A stretch of DNA of 64,000 nucleotides from Ensifer sp. WSM1721 (lineage in GTDB: Bacteria > Pseudomonadota > Alphaproteobacteria > Rhizobiales > Rhizobiaceae), in assembly GCF_000513895.2 (NCBI RefSeq), contig NZ_CP165782.1:3563501-3627500 (forward strand), read 5' to 3'. Shown in pieces: positions 1 through 9,680 of the stretch. The stretch's first letter is position 1; every line of letters starts with the position of its first letter. Below the pieces are notes generated by a model, which had not been told where the DNA came from, ran no database searches, and saw only the letters and a program-made list of their open reading frames with translations. The position numbers were made by a program, and so were the translations under genes.

Positions 1-66
1 CAGGCTCAGGAAAGCGAGCGACAGCGGCTGGGCGACAAGCCAGAAGATTTTCGAGACGAGAAACAT
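1..66 (-). CDS. Partial YdcF-like (DUF218) membrane protein, N-terminus only
   Basis: Reading the minus strand from an ATG at 66 gives 22 codons that run off the window edge, beginning MFLVSKIFWLVAQPLSLAFL. This hydrophobic, Trp-containing start resembles the first membrane segment of rhizobial YdcF/ElyC (DUF218) proteins, which are inner-membrane proteins linked to envelope metabolism. Only the first segment is visible, so the family call is an inference. The ATG lies about 70 bases from a RIME element that begins at 134. Confidence 0.45.
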   Translation of the reverse strand, partial: MFLVSKIFWLVAQPLSLAFLSL

Positions 67-133
67 AACATTGTTCTTCCGAACGAGTGGTTAACATTTC
101 GAGAATGCGGCGAATAGCGCGCATCGCCGGGAA

Positions 134-232
134 CTACAGCGCCGTGCGTCTTTTCAGACGCACAAAGGATGCTGCAGCACTTTGAATCGCTGCATGTTTT
201 TGTCCTAAATCAGCTACAATTTAAGGAACAGT
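134..232 (+). repeat. RIME1-type intergenic palindromic element, copy 1
   Basis: Two adjacent imperfect palindromes: CTACAGCGCCGTGCGTC with its inverted partner ending GCTGCAG, then CTGCATGTTTTTGTCC with a decayed right arm. The second arm is more degenerate than in other copies. It lies between the partial DUF218 gene and the cupin gene. The architecture of two palindromes in about 105 bp matches the RIME1 elements known from Sinorhizobium. Confidence 0.85.
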
Positions 233-318
233 GGCCGCTTGATCGTCGTTCGCCTCTGCTCGATGCCTCCCCTTTGTCGTATAATTCGGGCTATTCGCCG
301 AAAAGGGGAGGAAAACCC

Positions 319-747
319 ATGAAACGAATTTGTGAAATCACGACCCTCCTGGCTCTCCTGGCAGGCCCGGCAGCATTTGCCCAGGAAAACGCGTTGCCGG
401 CAGGCTTTGAAACGCAGCCGCTGGTGAAATCGAGCGTGAGCCGAGACAATGAGCCCATCACCTACCCGAGCGGAACGCCAGAGATGATCTCTGTCATAGG
501 CACGCTTGCCAAGGAGGGGAGAACGCCTCTGCACGAGCATCCGGTGCCCGTCTACGTCTACATCCTGGAAGGCGAGATCGAACTGAGAACAGAGGGCAAG
601 GAGCCGCACCGCTACAAGGCAGGGGAGGCCTTCATCGAAACGCAGAATCGCAAGCATCAGGCCTTCAACGTCGCCGACGGACCGAGCAAGATCCTTGCCG
701 TTTTTGTCGGCGCCCAAGGGACGCCGACAACCGTTGCAGCCAAGTGA
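319..747 (+). CDS. Secreted cupin-domain protein
   Basis: The protein has 142 residues. The start at 319 follows an AGGGGAGGAAA ribosome binding site; an in-frame extension back to 169 runs through a RIME element and is not credible. Residues 1-21 form a signal peptide (hydrophobic core LLALLAG, cleavage after AFA). The rest is a single cupin barrel: the HEHP metal-binding motif near residues 70-75 is followed by an Ile-Leu-Glu-Gly-Glu turn. Small periplasmic cupins of this kind bind a metal, but the substrate is not evident. It stands alone between two RIME copies. Confidence 0.8.
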   Translation: MKRICEITTLLALLAGPAAFAQENALPAGFETQPLVKSSVSRDNEPITYPSGTPEMISVIGTLAKEGRTPLHEHPVPVYVYILEGEIELRTEGKEPHRYKAGEAFIETQNRKHQAFNVADGPSKILAVFVGAQGTPTTVAAK

Positions 748-751
748 CGGC

Positions 752-857
752 TACTGCATGTTTCCTTGAATCGTACCCGATTTAAGGACAAAAACATGCA
801 GCAATTCAAAGTGCTACAGCGTCCTTTGTGCGTCTGAAAAGACGCACGGCGCTGTAG
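752..857 (-). repeat. RIME1-type element, copy 2
   Basis: A complete copy in reverse orientation begins TACTGCATGTTTCCTTG five bases after the cupin stop and ends GCGCTGTAG. Both palindromes are well preserved. It could act as a 3' hairpin for the cupin transcript. Confidence 0.88.
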
Positions 858-921
858 ACGACACAGAGCGGCCGATCGCAGCCTGCGTATCAGTGATACC
901 GATCTGTCACGCGAGAAAACT

Positions 922-997
<76 letters not shown>

Positions 998-1194
998 ATC
1001 AGGGTCCGGCTGTGCCGGTCCGGGAAGTCCGACGGGCATTGTGCCCGGCGAGTGGCGGCTTATTACTTCTGCTTTCCGCAGATGGCAAGCCGAAAATTGA
1101 AGGCCGCAGCGATTTTATTTTCTCTACCGGCCCGTCCGCCCGGCCGCCGCGTACTCCCGCGGCCGGAGCGGCTTTCATGCGTCTTTTTAAACCC

Positions 1195-1584
1195 TTAGAC
1201 GTCTTCGTCCTCGTCGGAGACGCCGATGATGTCGCTCATGTCGTCGTCATCATCCTCGTCGTCGGTCTCGAGGAAGGTGTCGTCGTCGTCGCTGTCGATC
1301 TCGACATCGTCGTCGCCGAGATCCGGCAGATCGTCGCCGCCCGAGGCCTCGTCATCGGCATCCTCGAGCGAAACGAGTTCGACTTCCGTGTTCTCTGCAT
1401 CGACTTCCGTTACGTCTTCCTCTTCCTCCTTTTCGAGTACCTTGGCGACGGAGGTCTCCTCGAAGAAGGACAGCGGATAGGACTTGCCCGTGTAGGGGGA
1501 GACGATCGGATCACGGTTCAGATCGTAGAATTTGCGCCCCGTTTCCGGGTCGATACGCTTTGTTCCAAGTTCCGGTTTTGCCAC
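1195..1584 (-). CDS. TIGR02300-type FYDLN acidic protein
   Basis: The protein has 129 residues and starts at a GTG (1584) preceded by AGAGG. The N-terminal 45 residues carry the signature ELGTKRIDPETGRKFYDLNR, with FYDLN at about residues 17-21, which defines a small alphaproteobacterial family of unknown function. From about residue 45 on it is extremely acidic, with Asp/Glu runs such as DDEDDDDD. A longer reading frame to 1773 exists, but its extra residues do not fit the family and lack a ribosome binding site. It lies upstream of aroA on the opposite strand, between tRNA-Ala and the aroA operon. Confidence 0.85.
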   Translation of the reverse strand: MAKPELGTKRIDPETGRKFYDLNRDPIVSPYTGKSYPLSFFEETSVAKVLEKEEEEDVTEVDAENTEVELVSLEDADDEASGGDDLPDLGDDDVEIDSDDDDTFLETDDEDDDDDMSDIIGVSDEDEDV

Positions 1585-3248
<1,664 letters not shown>

Positions 3249-3249
<1 letters not shown>

Positions 3250-3887
3250 TGAGTCACGTGATCGCCATCGACGGACCCGCCGCGGCCGGCAAGGGAACGC
3301 TCTCGCGCCGGATCGCCGAGGAATACGGTTTTCACCATCTCGACACCGGGCTCACCTATCGCGCGACCGCGAAGGCGTTGCTCGATGCCGGACTGCCGCT
3401 GGATGACGAGGCGGTCGCCGAGAAGATGGCGCGGGAAGTCGACCTTTCCGGTCTCGACCGCTCCGTGCTCTCTGCCCACGCGATCGGCGAGGCCGCGTCG
3501 AAGATCGCCGTGATGCCGGCCGTGCGCCGGGCGCTGGTCGAGGCGCAGCGCGCGTTTTCGCGGAAGGAGCCGGGCACGGTCCTCGACGGGCGCGACATCG
3601 GCACCGTCGTCTGCCCCGATGCGACCGTGAAGCTCTATGTCACCGCCTCGCCCGAGGTCCGCGCCAAACGCCGCTATGACGAGATCGTCTCCGGCGGCGG
3701 GACGGCCGACTATGCCGCGATCTTCGAGGACGTGAAGAAGCGCGACGAGCGCGACATGGGGCGAGCCGACAGTCCGCTCAAGCCCGCCGCGGATGCGCAC
3801 TTGCTCGACACGTCCGAAATGAGTATAGAGGCGGCATTCCGGGCGGCGAAGACCATGATCGACGCGGCCTTGAAAGAGAAGATTTGA
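3249..3887 (+). CDS. cmk: Cytidylate kinase
   Basis: The enzyme phosphorylates CMP and dCMP with ATP in pyrimidine nucleotide salvage. It has 212 residues, with a P-loop GPAAAGKGT at about residues 8-16, the substrate region LDTGLTYRA near 32-40, and the [14 protein letters not shown] motif near 113-126. The ATG at 3249 shares its A with the aroA TGA. A GTG one codon earlier is possible but less likely. The aroA-cmk-rpsA order is conserved in alphaproteobacteria. Confidence 0.96.
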
Positions 3888-4046
3888 AGAAGAGCTTGGC
3901 TGCGGCCGCATAGCCTTCTTGAAGATAGCCTGAAATTCCGTCCACGCGCCGGATTGCTCCATGACAGGAGCGGACTGGGTTCAGGCCCGTTAACGCTAGC
4001 CACCGGCGCATATGCGTCTCCGGCAGGAGATGCAGCAGGAGATTAT

Positions 4047-5753
4047 ATGTCTGCAACCAACCCCACCCGTGATGATTTCGCCGCTCTTCTGGAAGAGTCC
4101 TTCGCCAAGACGGACCTCGCCGAAGGCTATGTCGCCAAGGGCGTCATCACGGCGATCGAAAAGGACGTCGCCATCGTCGACGTCGGTCTGAAGGTCGAAG
4201 GCCGCGTGCCGCTGAAGGAATTCGGCGCCAAGGCCAAGGACGGCTCGCTCAAGGTCGGCGACGAAGTCGAAGTCTATGTCGAGCGTATCGAAAACGCGCT
4301 CGGCGAAGCTGTTCTGTCGCGCGAGAAGGCTCGCCGCGAAGAAAGCTGGCAGCGTCTGGAAGTGAAGTTCGAAGCCGGCGAACGCGTCGAAGGCATCATC
4401 TTCAACCAGGTCAAGGGCGGCTTCACCGTCGATCTCGACGGCGCCGTAGCCTTCCTGCCGCGTTCGCAGGTCGACATCCGTCCGATCCGCGACGTGACGC
4501 CGCTGATGCACAACCCGCAGCCCTTCGAAATCCTCAAGATGGACAAGCGCCGCGGCAACATCGTCGTTTCGCGCCGTACGGTCCTCGAAGAGTCGCGTGC
4601 CGAGCAGCGTTCTGAAATCGTTCAGAACCTCGAAGAAGGCCAGGTTGTCGAGGGCGTCGTCAAGAACATCACCGACTACGGTGCGTTCGTCGACCTCGGC
4701 GGCATTGACGGCCTGCTGCACGTCACCGACATGGCATGGCGCCGCGTCAACCATCCGTCCGAGATCCTGAACATCGGCCAGCAGGTCAAGGTTCAGATCA
4801 TCCGCATCAACCAGGAAACTCACCGCATCTCGCTCGGCATGAAGCAGCTCGAGTCCGATCCGTGGGATGGCATCGGTGCGAAGTATCCGGTCGGCAAGAA
4901 GATCACCGGCACGGTCACGAACATCACCGACTACGGTGCGTTCGTCGAGCTGGAACCGGGCATCGAAGGCCTGATCCACATCTCCGAAATGTCCTGGACC
5001 AAGAAGAACGTCCACCCCGGCAAGATCCTGTCCACCAGCCAGGAAGTCGACGTGGTCGTTCTCGAAGTCGACCCGACCAAGCGCCGCATCTCGCTCGGCC
5101 TCAAGCAGACGCTCGAGAACCCGTGGCAGGCCTTCGCGCACAGCCATCCGGCTGGCACGGAAGTCGAAGGCGAGGTCAAGAACAAGACCGAATTCGGCCT
5201 GTTCATCGGCCTCGAAGGCGATGTCGACGGCATGGTCCACCTCTCCGACCTCGACTGGAACCGTCCGGGCGAGCAGGTCATCGAGGAATACAACAAGGGC
5301 GACGTCGTTCGTGCCGTCGTTCTCGATGTGGACGTAGAGAAGGAGCGCATCTCGCTCGGCATCAAGCAGCTCGGCCGCGATGCGGTCGGTGAAGCTGCCG
5401 CTTCCGGCGAACTGCGCAAGAACGCCGTCGTTTCGGCCGAGGTCATCGGCGTCAACGATGGCGGCATCGAGGTGAAGCTCGTCAACCACGAGGACATCAC
5501 CACCTTCATCCGCCGCGCCGACCTCTCGCGCGACCGCGACGAACAGCGCCCGGAGCGTTTCTCGGTAGGCCAGCTCGTCGACGCCCGCGTCACCAACTTC
5601 TCCAAGAAGGACCGCAAGATCCAGCTTTCGATCAAGGCTCTGGAAATCGCGGAAGAGAAGGAAGCGGTGGCACAGTTCGGCTCGTCCGACTCGGGCGCTT
5701 CGCTCGGTGACATCCTGGGCGCGGCCCTCAAGAACCGCCAGAGCAACGAATAA
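4047..5753 (+). CDS. rpsA: 30S ribosomal protein S1
   Basis: A 568-residue RNA-binding protein that brings mRNAs with weak ribosome binding sites to the 30S subunit. Six S1 (OB-fold) repeats are visible. The middle ones share the pattern GxVxNITDYGAFVxL followed by GLLHVTDM or GLIHISEM. The start at 4047 follows AGCAGGAG and gives MSATNPTRDDF, the usual rhizobial N-terminus. Codon use is biased as expected for a highly expressed gene. A strong terminator follows at 5779. Confidence 0.97.
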   Translation: MSATNPTRDDFAALLEESFAKTDLAEGYVAKGVITAIEKDVAIVDVGLKVEGRVPLKEFGAKAKDGSLKVGDEVEVYVERIENALGEAVLSREKARREESWQRLEVKFEAGERVEGIIFNQVKGGFTVDLDGAVAFLPRSQVDIRPIRDVTPLMHNPQPFEILKMDKRRGNIVVSRRTVLEESRAEQRSEIVQNLEEGQVVEGVVKNITDYGAFVDLGGIDGLLHVTDMAWRRVNHPSEILNIGQQVKVQIIRINQETHRISLGMKQLESDPWDGIGAKYPVGKKITGTVTNITDYGAFVELEPGIEGLIHISEMSWTKKNVHPGKILSTSQEVDVVVLEVDPTKRRISLGLKQTLENPWQAFAHSHPAGTEVEGEVKNKTEFGLFIGLEGDVDGMVHLSDLDWNRPGEQVIEEYNKGDVVRAVVLDVDVEKERISLGIKQLGRDAVGEAAASGELRKNAVVSAEVIGVNDGGIEVKLVNHEDITTFIRRADLSRDRDEQRPERFSVGQLVDARVTNFSKKDRKIQLSIKALEIAEEKEAVAQFGSSDSGASLGDILGAALKNRQSNE

Positions 5754-5778
5754 TCGTTGTTACAACGGAAATAAGAGA

Positions 5779-5811
5779 AGCCCGCGGAGCGCGATCTCCG
5801 CGGGCTTTTTC
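5779..5811 (+). terminator. Rho-independent terminator of rpsA
   Basis: A perfect 11-bp stem AGCCCGCGGAG / CTCCGCGGGCT with a 6-base loop is followed by TTTT. It begins 25 bases after the rpsA stop. Confidence 0.95.
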
Positions 5812-5838
5812 GTGGGCATCGCATATTCCGTCCGCCGT

Positions 5839-5931
5839 TCATCCGGCCTGCCGGCCAGCTTCTCCCCACGGGCGGGGCGAAGGAGCGGCGATGCCCTGCG
5901 TAGTCCCCTCAGCGCGTGCGGGGGCGAGGGT
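5839..5931 (+). repeat. GC-rich dispersed element fused to RIME, copy 1
   Basis: The stretch starts TCATCCGGCCTGCCGGCC, continues through two C/G-rich hairpins (CTCCCC..GGGGCG and CCCCTC..GGGGGCGAG) and abuts the RIME copy at 5932. The same composite, in the same order and with the same junction, occurs at 39140-39345. Confidence 0.75.
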
Positions 5932-6037
5932 TACTGCATCTTTCCTTAAATCGTAGTCGATTTAAGGAGGAAAACATGCAGCAATTCAAAGTGCTACAGC
6001 GTCCTTTGTGCGTCTGAAAAGACGCACGGCGCTGTAG
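5932..6037 (-). repeat. RIME1-type element, copy 3
   Basis: A complete reverse-oriented copy from TACTGCATC to GCGCTGTAG. It forms the right half of a composite element with the sequence at 5839-5931 and ends 26 bases before the stop of the convergent gene at 6064. Confidence 0.9.
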
Positions 6038-6063
6038 GGCGAGCGGCAATGTAGACGTTGCCT

Positions 6064-7638
6064 TCAGCCGAGGCCGCCGAGTTTCCGGTAAAGGTCATAG
6101 GCGTCGGTTGCGGCTGGCTCCTCCTCCTGGTCGCCTTCGCCGCCTCCGGCATGCTCCTGCGCCTGGTCGCGGCCTTCCTGTTCTCCTTCGTCGCCTCGTG
6201 CGTCCGCCTCGTGGTCGTCCCGCTCGCGCCGGTCCGCCTCATCGGCTTCGCTCTTGATTTCCGCAGGCGCTGGCGGGTAGGGCACCAATGTGAAGGGAAT
6301 GGCTTCGCGCGGAAGGCCGAACTCGACAAGCCGCGCGATTGCCTGCGGCGTTCCGGCATCCTCGCCGGCCTGTCGCGGCCTCGACCAGGGAGGTACGTCG
6401 GCGAACGCTACGTCCTCCCCGTCGGCGGACGCATGCTCGCCCGGCGCTTCGTGGCCCGTCGCAACATTTCCGTTCGGCGTGGCGCTCCCGCGCGCCCGTG
6501 GCGCCGTATCGGCCTCGCGGGGAGAGGCATCGACGCTTTCCGCCATCGCCGGCTGCCCCGCTTCGGCCGTCGCCGGAAGGACGAGACTCTCTTGGATGAT
6601 CGCCTTCACGCTCTCTACCGACACGCGCGGAGTAGGACTTTCCGTTCCGCTCCGAACCGGCGCCCGTGGCATTCGTTGCCCATCGTGCTCCCCTGCGCGC
6701 GGGAGGCCGTATGTTCCGTCCGACTCGAGGCTGTCGACGACCTCTTCGATGCTGCCCTCCGGCATCGCCAAGTCGGCTTCGGTGGCAGCCGCTTCGACGT
6801 TTTCCGATGTGGCGCCCAACGGCGTCTCCGAGTTCGCCGCTTCACCAGTTCCGGTCGGCTGCGGCACGGTGATGTGGTCGGTCAAGACCTCTTGGGCGCC
6901 TCCTTCGGAGCCCTCCGGCAAGGGAGGCTCGACAGCCGCTGTCCGCTCCTGCGCCAAACCTGCCCCGACCCTCCCAGCCGTTGCTGTTTCTGTAGGCCGA
7001 GAGGATCGAGCGTTCGCGGCCGTTTTCGACATCCGCTGCGGTTCCGTTCGGCTTGTCTCCTCGGACTCGGCCACCGGCGCTTTATCCTCCAACATCTCTC
7101 GGGCTCCGAGGCTGTCGGTGTCTGCGCCATAGGTTTCCCGCAGCAAGGCCTGGAGCAGCGCCACGTCGCCGGTCGGCAGCGCCCTTACGGTGGGGAACGA
7201 TGGCAGCACCGCACTCGGCAGCGGCAGGCTTCGAAGCGGGGTTTGATCGGGCGGCGATGCGCCCCCGCGGCTCATCGGCATTGCTGCCAGGAGGGCAACG
7301 CGTTGCACGAGGCTGCGCCCGTTGAGCTGCCGCTCAAGAACAATGCGTTCCGGCAGAGGCATCGCCTCGAGCAAGTTGATTAGCCGGCGAACGAAGGCGC
7401 GTCCGCTCTCCTGTGGCAGGGGCGGAAATTTGAGGATCAGCGCCAGATCCTCGATCAGCTTCACCAGCGCGTCCTTGGAAAGGACCTCCTCGCCGGAGAG
7501 GTGGAGGATCAGCGCATCGAGGATCTTCTGGATCGCCTCGGCACGGGGGCCGGCCGGGAGCGAAGGACGGTGCACGCTTGGCGTCGCGTCCTCACCGGCG
7601 CCGATCGCATTTCTGATCGTAACAATGGGCGTCAGCAT
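6064..7638 (-). CDS. Large acidic hypothetical protein
   Basis: A 524-residue protein I do not recognise. The ATG at 7638 is preceded by GGAGATCAGG. Residues 1-110 look folded and helical, with amphipathic stretches such as ALVKLIEDLALILKFPPLP and AFVRRLINLLEAMPLPERIV. Residues from about 140 to 420 are low-complexity, rich in Glu, Ala, Thr and Pro, and likely disordered. The tail is a run of Asp/Glu/Arg ending in the compact motif AYDLYRKLGGLG. There is no signal peptide or membrane segment. It is isolated by RIME elements on both sides, so context gives no clue to its function. Confidence 0.7.
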   Translation of the reverse strand: MLTPIVTIRNAIGAGEDATPSVHRPSLPAGPRAEAIQKILDALILHLSGEEVLSKDALVKLIEDLALILKFPPLPQESGRAFVRRLINLLEAMPLPERIVLERQLNGRSLVQRVALLAAMPMSRGGASPPDQTPLRSLPLPSAVLPSFPTVRALPTGDVALLQALLRETYGADTDSLGAREMLEDKAPVAESEETSRTEPQRMSKTAANARSSRPTETATAGRVGAGLAQERTAAVEPPLPEGSEGGAQEVLTDHITVPQPTGTGEAANSETPLGATSENVEAAATEADLAMPEGSIEEVVDSLESDGTYGLPRAGEHDGQRMPRAPVRSGTESPTPRVSVESVKAIIQESLVLPATAEAGQPAMAESVDASPREADTAPRARGSATPNGNVATGHEAPGEHASADGEDVAFADVPPWSRPRQAGEDAGTPQAIARLVEFGLPREAIPFTLVPYPPAPAEIKSEADEADRRERDDHEADARGDEGEQEGRDQAQEHAGGGEGDQEEEPAATDAYDLYRKLGGLG

Positions 7639-7767
7639 CCTGATCTCCAATTCCCGCGCAACGATGCCGCCAAGTGCCGTCGAATTCCTTTCTGTTGGAG
7701 GGGCGCCTCATGCGCGTCGCGGCCGGCGGATCGGCCCAGCCGCGCGTAAAGGCAGACGCCCGGCACT

Positions 7768-7873
7768 CTACAGCGCCGTGCGTCTTTTCAGACGCACAAA
7801 GGACGCTGTAGCACTTTGAATTGCTGCATGTTTTTGTCCTTAAATCGGGTACGATTTAAGGAAACATGCAGTA
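7768..7873 (+). repeat. RIME1-type element, copy 4
   Basis: A near-canonical copy from CTACAGCGCCGTGCGTC to ACATGCAGTA with both palindromes intact. It fills most of the 381-base spacer between the divergent genes at 7638 and 8020. Nothing else is evident in that spacer. Confidence 0.92.
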
Positions 7874-8019
7874 GGCCTAAAGACATGATGGCCGAGAATA
7901 AGCCGAAGAAGTTTATCGAATGTTAACCAAAGCCGCGGCGCTGAGCGGGATCGGAGGATACGCAGCCCTTGCGAGAGCGCCTTTGCGGGTCCATCCTGCT
8001 TGTACCGAAGGAGCTTTTG

Positions 8020-8349
8020 ATGACAGTTCGTCCGCCACAATCGCTGCGCCGTTTCGATCTCGCCTCCGGCGTGAACGTTCTCGAATACGAGCTGATGTCC
8101 GAGCGCGCCGACGCCCTCGGGCGCCATGGGCTGAAGGTCGAGAAGGCGATCGCCGCCTTGAACGGTTACGATCGCAGCAGGCACGAGCCGGCCGAACGCG
8201 AACGGCTGCTCGACGAGGCGGCCGACGCCGTCTGGGCCTTCCTCATCCAGCGCGAAATTTGCGGCCTTCGCGACAGCCGCGATGCGGTGCGCCGCTACGG
8301 CATCCCGAAGGAAGTGATGGCGCGTCTGGGGATCGTTAGAAAACGATAA
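8020..8349 (+). CDS. Small conserved hypothetical protein
   Basis: A 109-residue soluble protein starting MTVRPPQSLRRFD after a GAAGGAG ribosome binding site. It is rich in Arg, Glu and Ala and predicted largely helical. A region around residues 30-75 (RADALGRHGLKVEKAIAAL, then a Glu/Arg-rich helix) resembles small uncharacterised rhizobial proteins, but I cannot assign a family. No catalytic motif is visible. It stands alone between RIME copies at 7768 and 8434. Confidence 0.7.
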   Translation: MTVRPPQSLRRFDLASGVNVLEYELMSERADALGRHGLKVEKAIAALNGYDRSRHEPAERERLLDEAADAVWAFLIQREICGLRDSRDAVRRYGIPKEVMARLGIVRKR

Positions 8350-8433
8350 TCCTACGTTTGCGGGTGCGGCAGCGTTCCCGCCTCGCAAATCCAGAAATCC
8401 AAGCGCAGCGGCGGCCGCCGGGGCTCGCGCGCG

Positions 8434-8537
8434 CTACAGCGCCGCGCGTCTTGTCAGATGCGCAAAGCTCGCTGTAGCTCTTCGCATTGCTGCATGTTTT
8501 ATTCTTAAATCGCTACGATCTAAGGAAACATGCAGTA
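8434..8537 (+). repeat. RIME1-type element, copy 5
   Basis: A slightly diverged copy (CTACAGCGCCGCGCGTC, then CTGCATGTTTTATTC). It lies between two converging genes and ends five bases from the stop of the gene at 8542. Confidence 0.88.
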
Positions 8538-8541
8538 GCCC

Positions 8542-9006
8542 TTACCAACCCCGTTGGATGTAGACGCCAGGCCGATAGTATCCATGGCCGTAGTAGCCGG
8601 GTCGATAATGACCATAGCCGTAGTAGCTAGGGCGATAGTAGCGACGGGGGTAGTAACCGGGGTAATAGCCAGGGCCGTAATAGCGGGGGCCGTAGTAATA
8701 GCGGTTCCCGTAGTAGTAGCGCCCAGGATAATACCGCGGGTAGCTCGGGCCGAAGTTGAACTGCAGGCTTATGCCAGACCGTCGATGGCGATGCCAGCCC
8801 GGATAAAAGCCGTTCCCCCAGCCGCCATAGTAGCGCGGGCCGCCCCAGCCATAGCGCCCGCGGTGCGTTACGTTCTGTAGGTCTGCAGGTGCCGTGCTCG
8901 CGATGTCGAGCACCGGACGCGGAATTGCCTGTGCAGGCGTGACAGAGGGGATTATCGAGGTGGCGGCGACTGCGCAGCTGATAACGAAATTCCGAAATTT
9001 CGTCAT
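8542..9006 (-). CDS. Secreted Gly/Tyr-rich repeat protein
   Basis: A 154-residue protein with a signal peptide of about 27 residues (core VISCAVAATSIIPSV, cleavage after AQA). The mature protein has a short Arg/Trp/Gly region and then about 75 residues made almost wholly of Tyr, Gly, Pro, Arg and His in short repeats such as YYGPGYYPGYYPRRYY and GYGHYRPGYYGHGYY. There are no cysteines after the signal peptide. Proteins of this composition occur at rhizobial cell surfaces, but a precise family is not recognisable. The start at 9006 is preceded by AGGATGAA. Confidence 0.72.
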   Translation of the reverse strand: MTKFRNFVISCAVAATSIIPSVTPAQAIPRPVLDIASTAPADLQNVTHRGRYGWGGPRYYGGWGNGFYPGWHRHRRSGISLQFNFGPSYPRYYPGRYYYGNRYYYGPRYYGPGYYPGYYPRRYYRPSYYGYGHYRPGYYGHGYYRPGVYIQRGW

Positions 9007-9107
9007 TTCATCCTCACTTTCCGAAAGCCTTTGCTTTCCGATTGTGTCCCTGCTTCATAGACGTTTGTTTTCGTGTGTTTATTCATGACGCCGGGTACGC
9101 GCATGCT

Positions 9108-9210
9108 TTCCAGCGCTCCCGCGTCCAACGAGACGCGGCTCGCCGTAGCGCTTTCAGCCGCTGCATGACCTTGTCCTTGCATCGTTTCCGACCCTGAGGA
9201 ATCACGCAGT
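9108..9210 (+). repeat. Degenerate RIME1-like element, copy 6
   Basis: The order of parts is kept: CAGCGCTCCCGCGTC..GACGCGG..CCGTAGCG, then CGCTGCATGACCTTGTCCTTG and a decayed right arm ending ACGCAGT. Many substitutions break the pairing, so it is an old copy. Confidence 0.6.
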
Positions 9211-9482
9211 GAAGCGACCGGATTTCCGCCCCGATCCGCCGTTCGCAAGCATGCGCCTGTCTCAGGCCCATGTCACTGAATTTCTTTCCCTATCGCTGGA
9301 GAAGACCGGTGCGGTCGGACGACGCCGGTGATGCATGTCGCCCAAAAGTGTGGAGCGGTTTTGGAACAACGACATCCACAAAAACAAAGACCTAAGCGCA
9401 TCGCATGAATACGTTTGAATGCGACGCGCTACTGTGGCGCCGGGCTTTTTGGCGATCCGGCAGGAAAACTTCAAAATGCCCA
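9211..9482. other. Spacer without a recognisable gene
   Basis: Together with 9007-9107 and the decayed RIME, this forms a spacer of 515 bases between the Gly/Tyr-rich gene and tRNA-Leu. Short open frames on both strands lack ribosome binding sites and family resemblance. Nothing else is visible except the tRNA promoter at its right end. Confidence 0.5.
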
Positions 9483-9511
9483 TTGACACTTCGGCCACGG
9501 CCTTTTACATG
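9483..9511 (+). promoter_or_regulatory. Promoter of tRNA-Leu
   Basis: A consensus -35 TTGACA (9483-9488) is followed after 17 bases by TACATG. The mature tRNA starts 10 bases further on, as expected for a short-leader tRNA promoter. Confidence 0.65.
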
Positions 9512-9521
9512 CCGGTCCGTC

Positions 9522-9606
9522 GCCCAGATGGCGGAATTGGTAGACGCGCAGGTTTCAGGTACCTGTGCCGCGAGGCGTGGAGGTTCGAGTCCTCTTCTGG
9601 GCACCA
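9522..9606 (+). tRNA. tRNA-Leu (anticodon CAG)
   Basis: An 85-nt class II tRNA. The acceptor stem is GCCCAGA/TCTGGGC and the D loop contains AATTGGTAGAC. The anticodon stem CAGGT/ACCTG encloses loop TTCAGGT, so the anticodon is CAG. It has a long variable arm (TGCCGCGAGGCG), T arm GAGGTTCGAGTCCTC and an encoded CCA. Confidence 0.97.
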
Positions 9607-9654
9607 ATTTCCTTCTTCCGTAATCCGCACACGGCGGTTCGGATGTCAAAAAGG

Positions 9655-9676
9655 CCCGGTTTTCCGGGTTTTTTTT
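9655..9676 (+). terminator. Terminator of tRNA-Leu
   Basis: A CCCGG-TTTT-CCGGG hairpin followed by eight T residues, 48 bases after the tRNA. The cyclase stop codon of the opposite strand begins five bases beyond. Confidence 0.88.
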
Positions 9677-9680
9677 GTTT

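Noticed and set aside
3996..5489. Long minus-strand frame (497 codons) opposite rpsA
   Set aside because: It is the antisense of the rpsA coding frame; its composition follows rpsA codon bias, with no ribosome binding site or family resemblance.
9003..9248. Minus-strand frame of 81 codons upstream of the Gly/Tyr-rich gene
   Set aside because: It contains a decayed RIME and lacks a ribosome binding site; better read as the promoter region.
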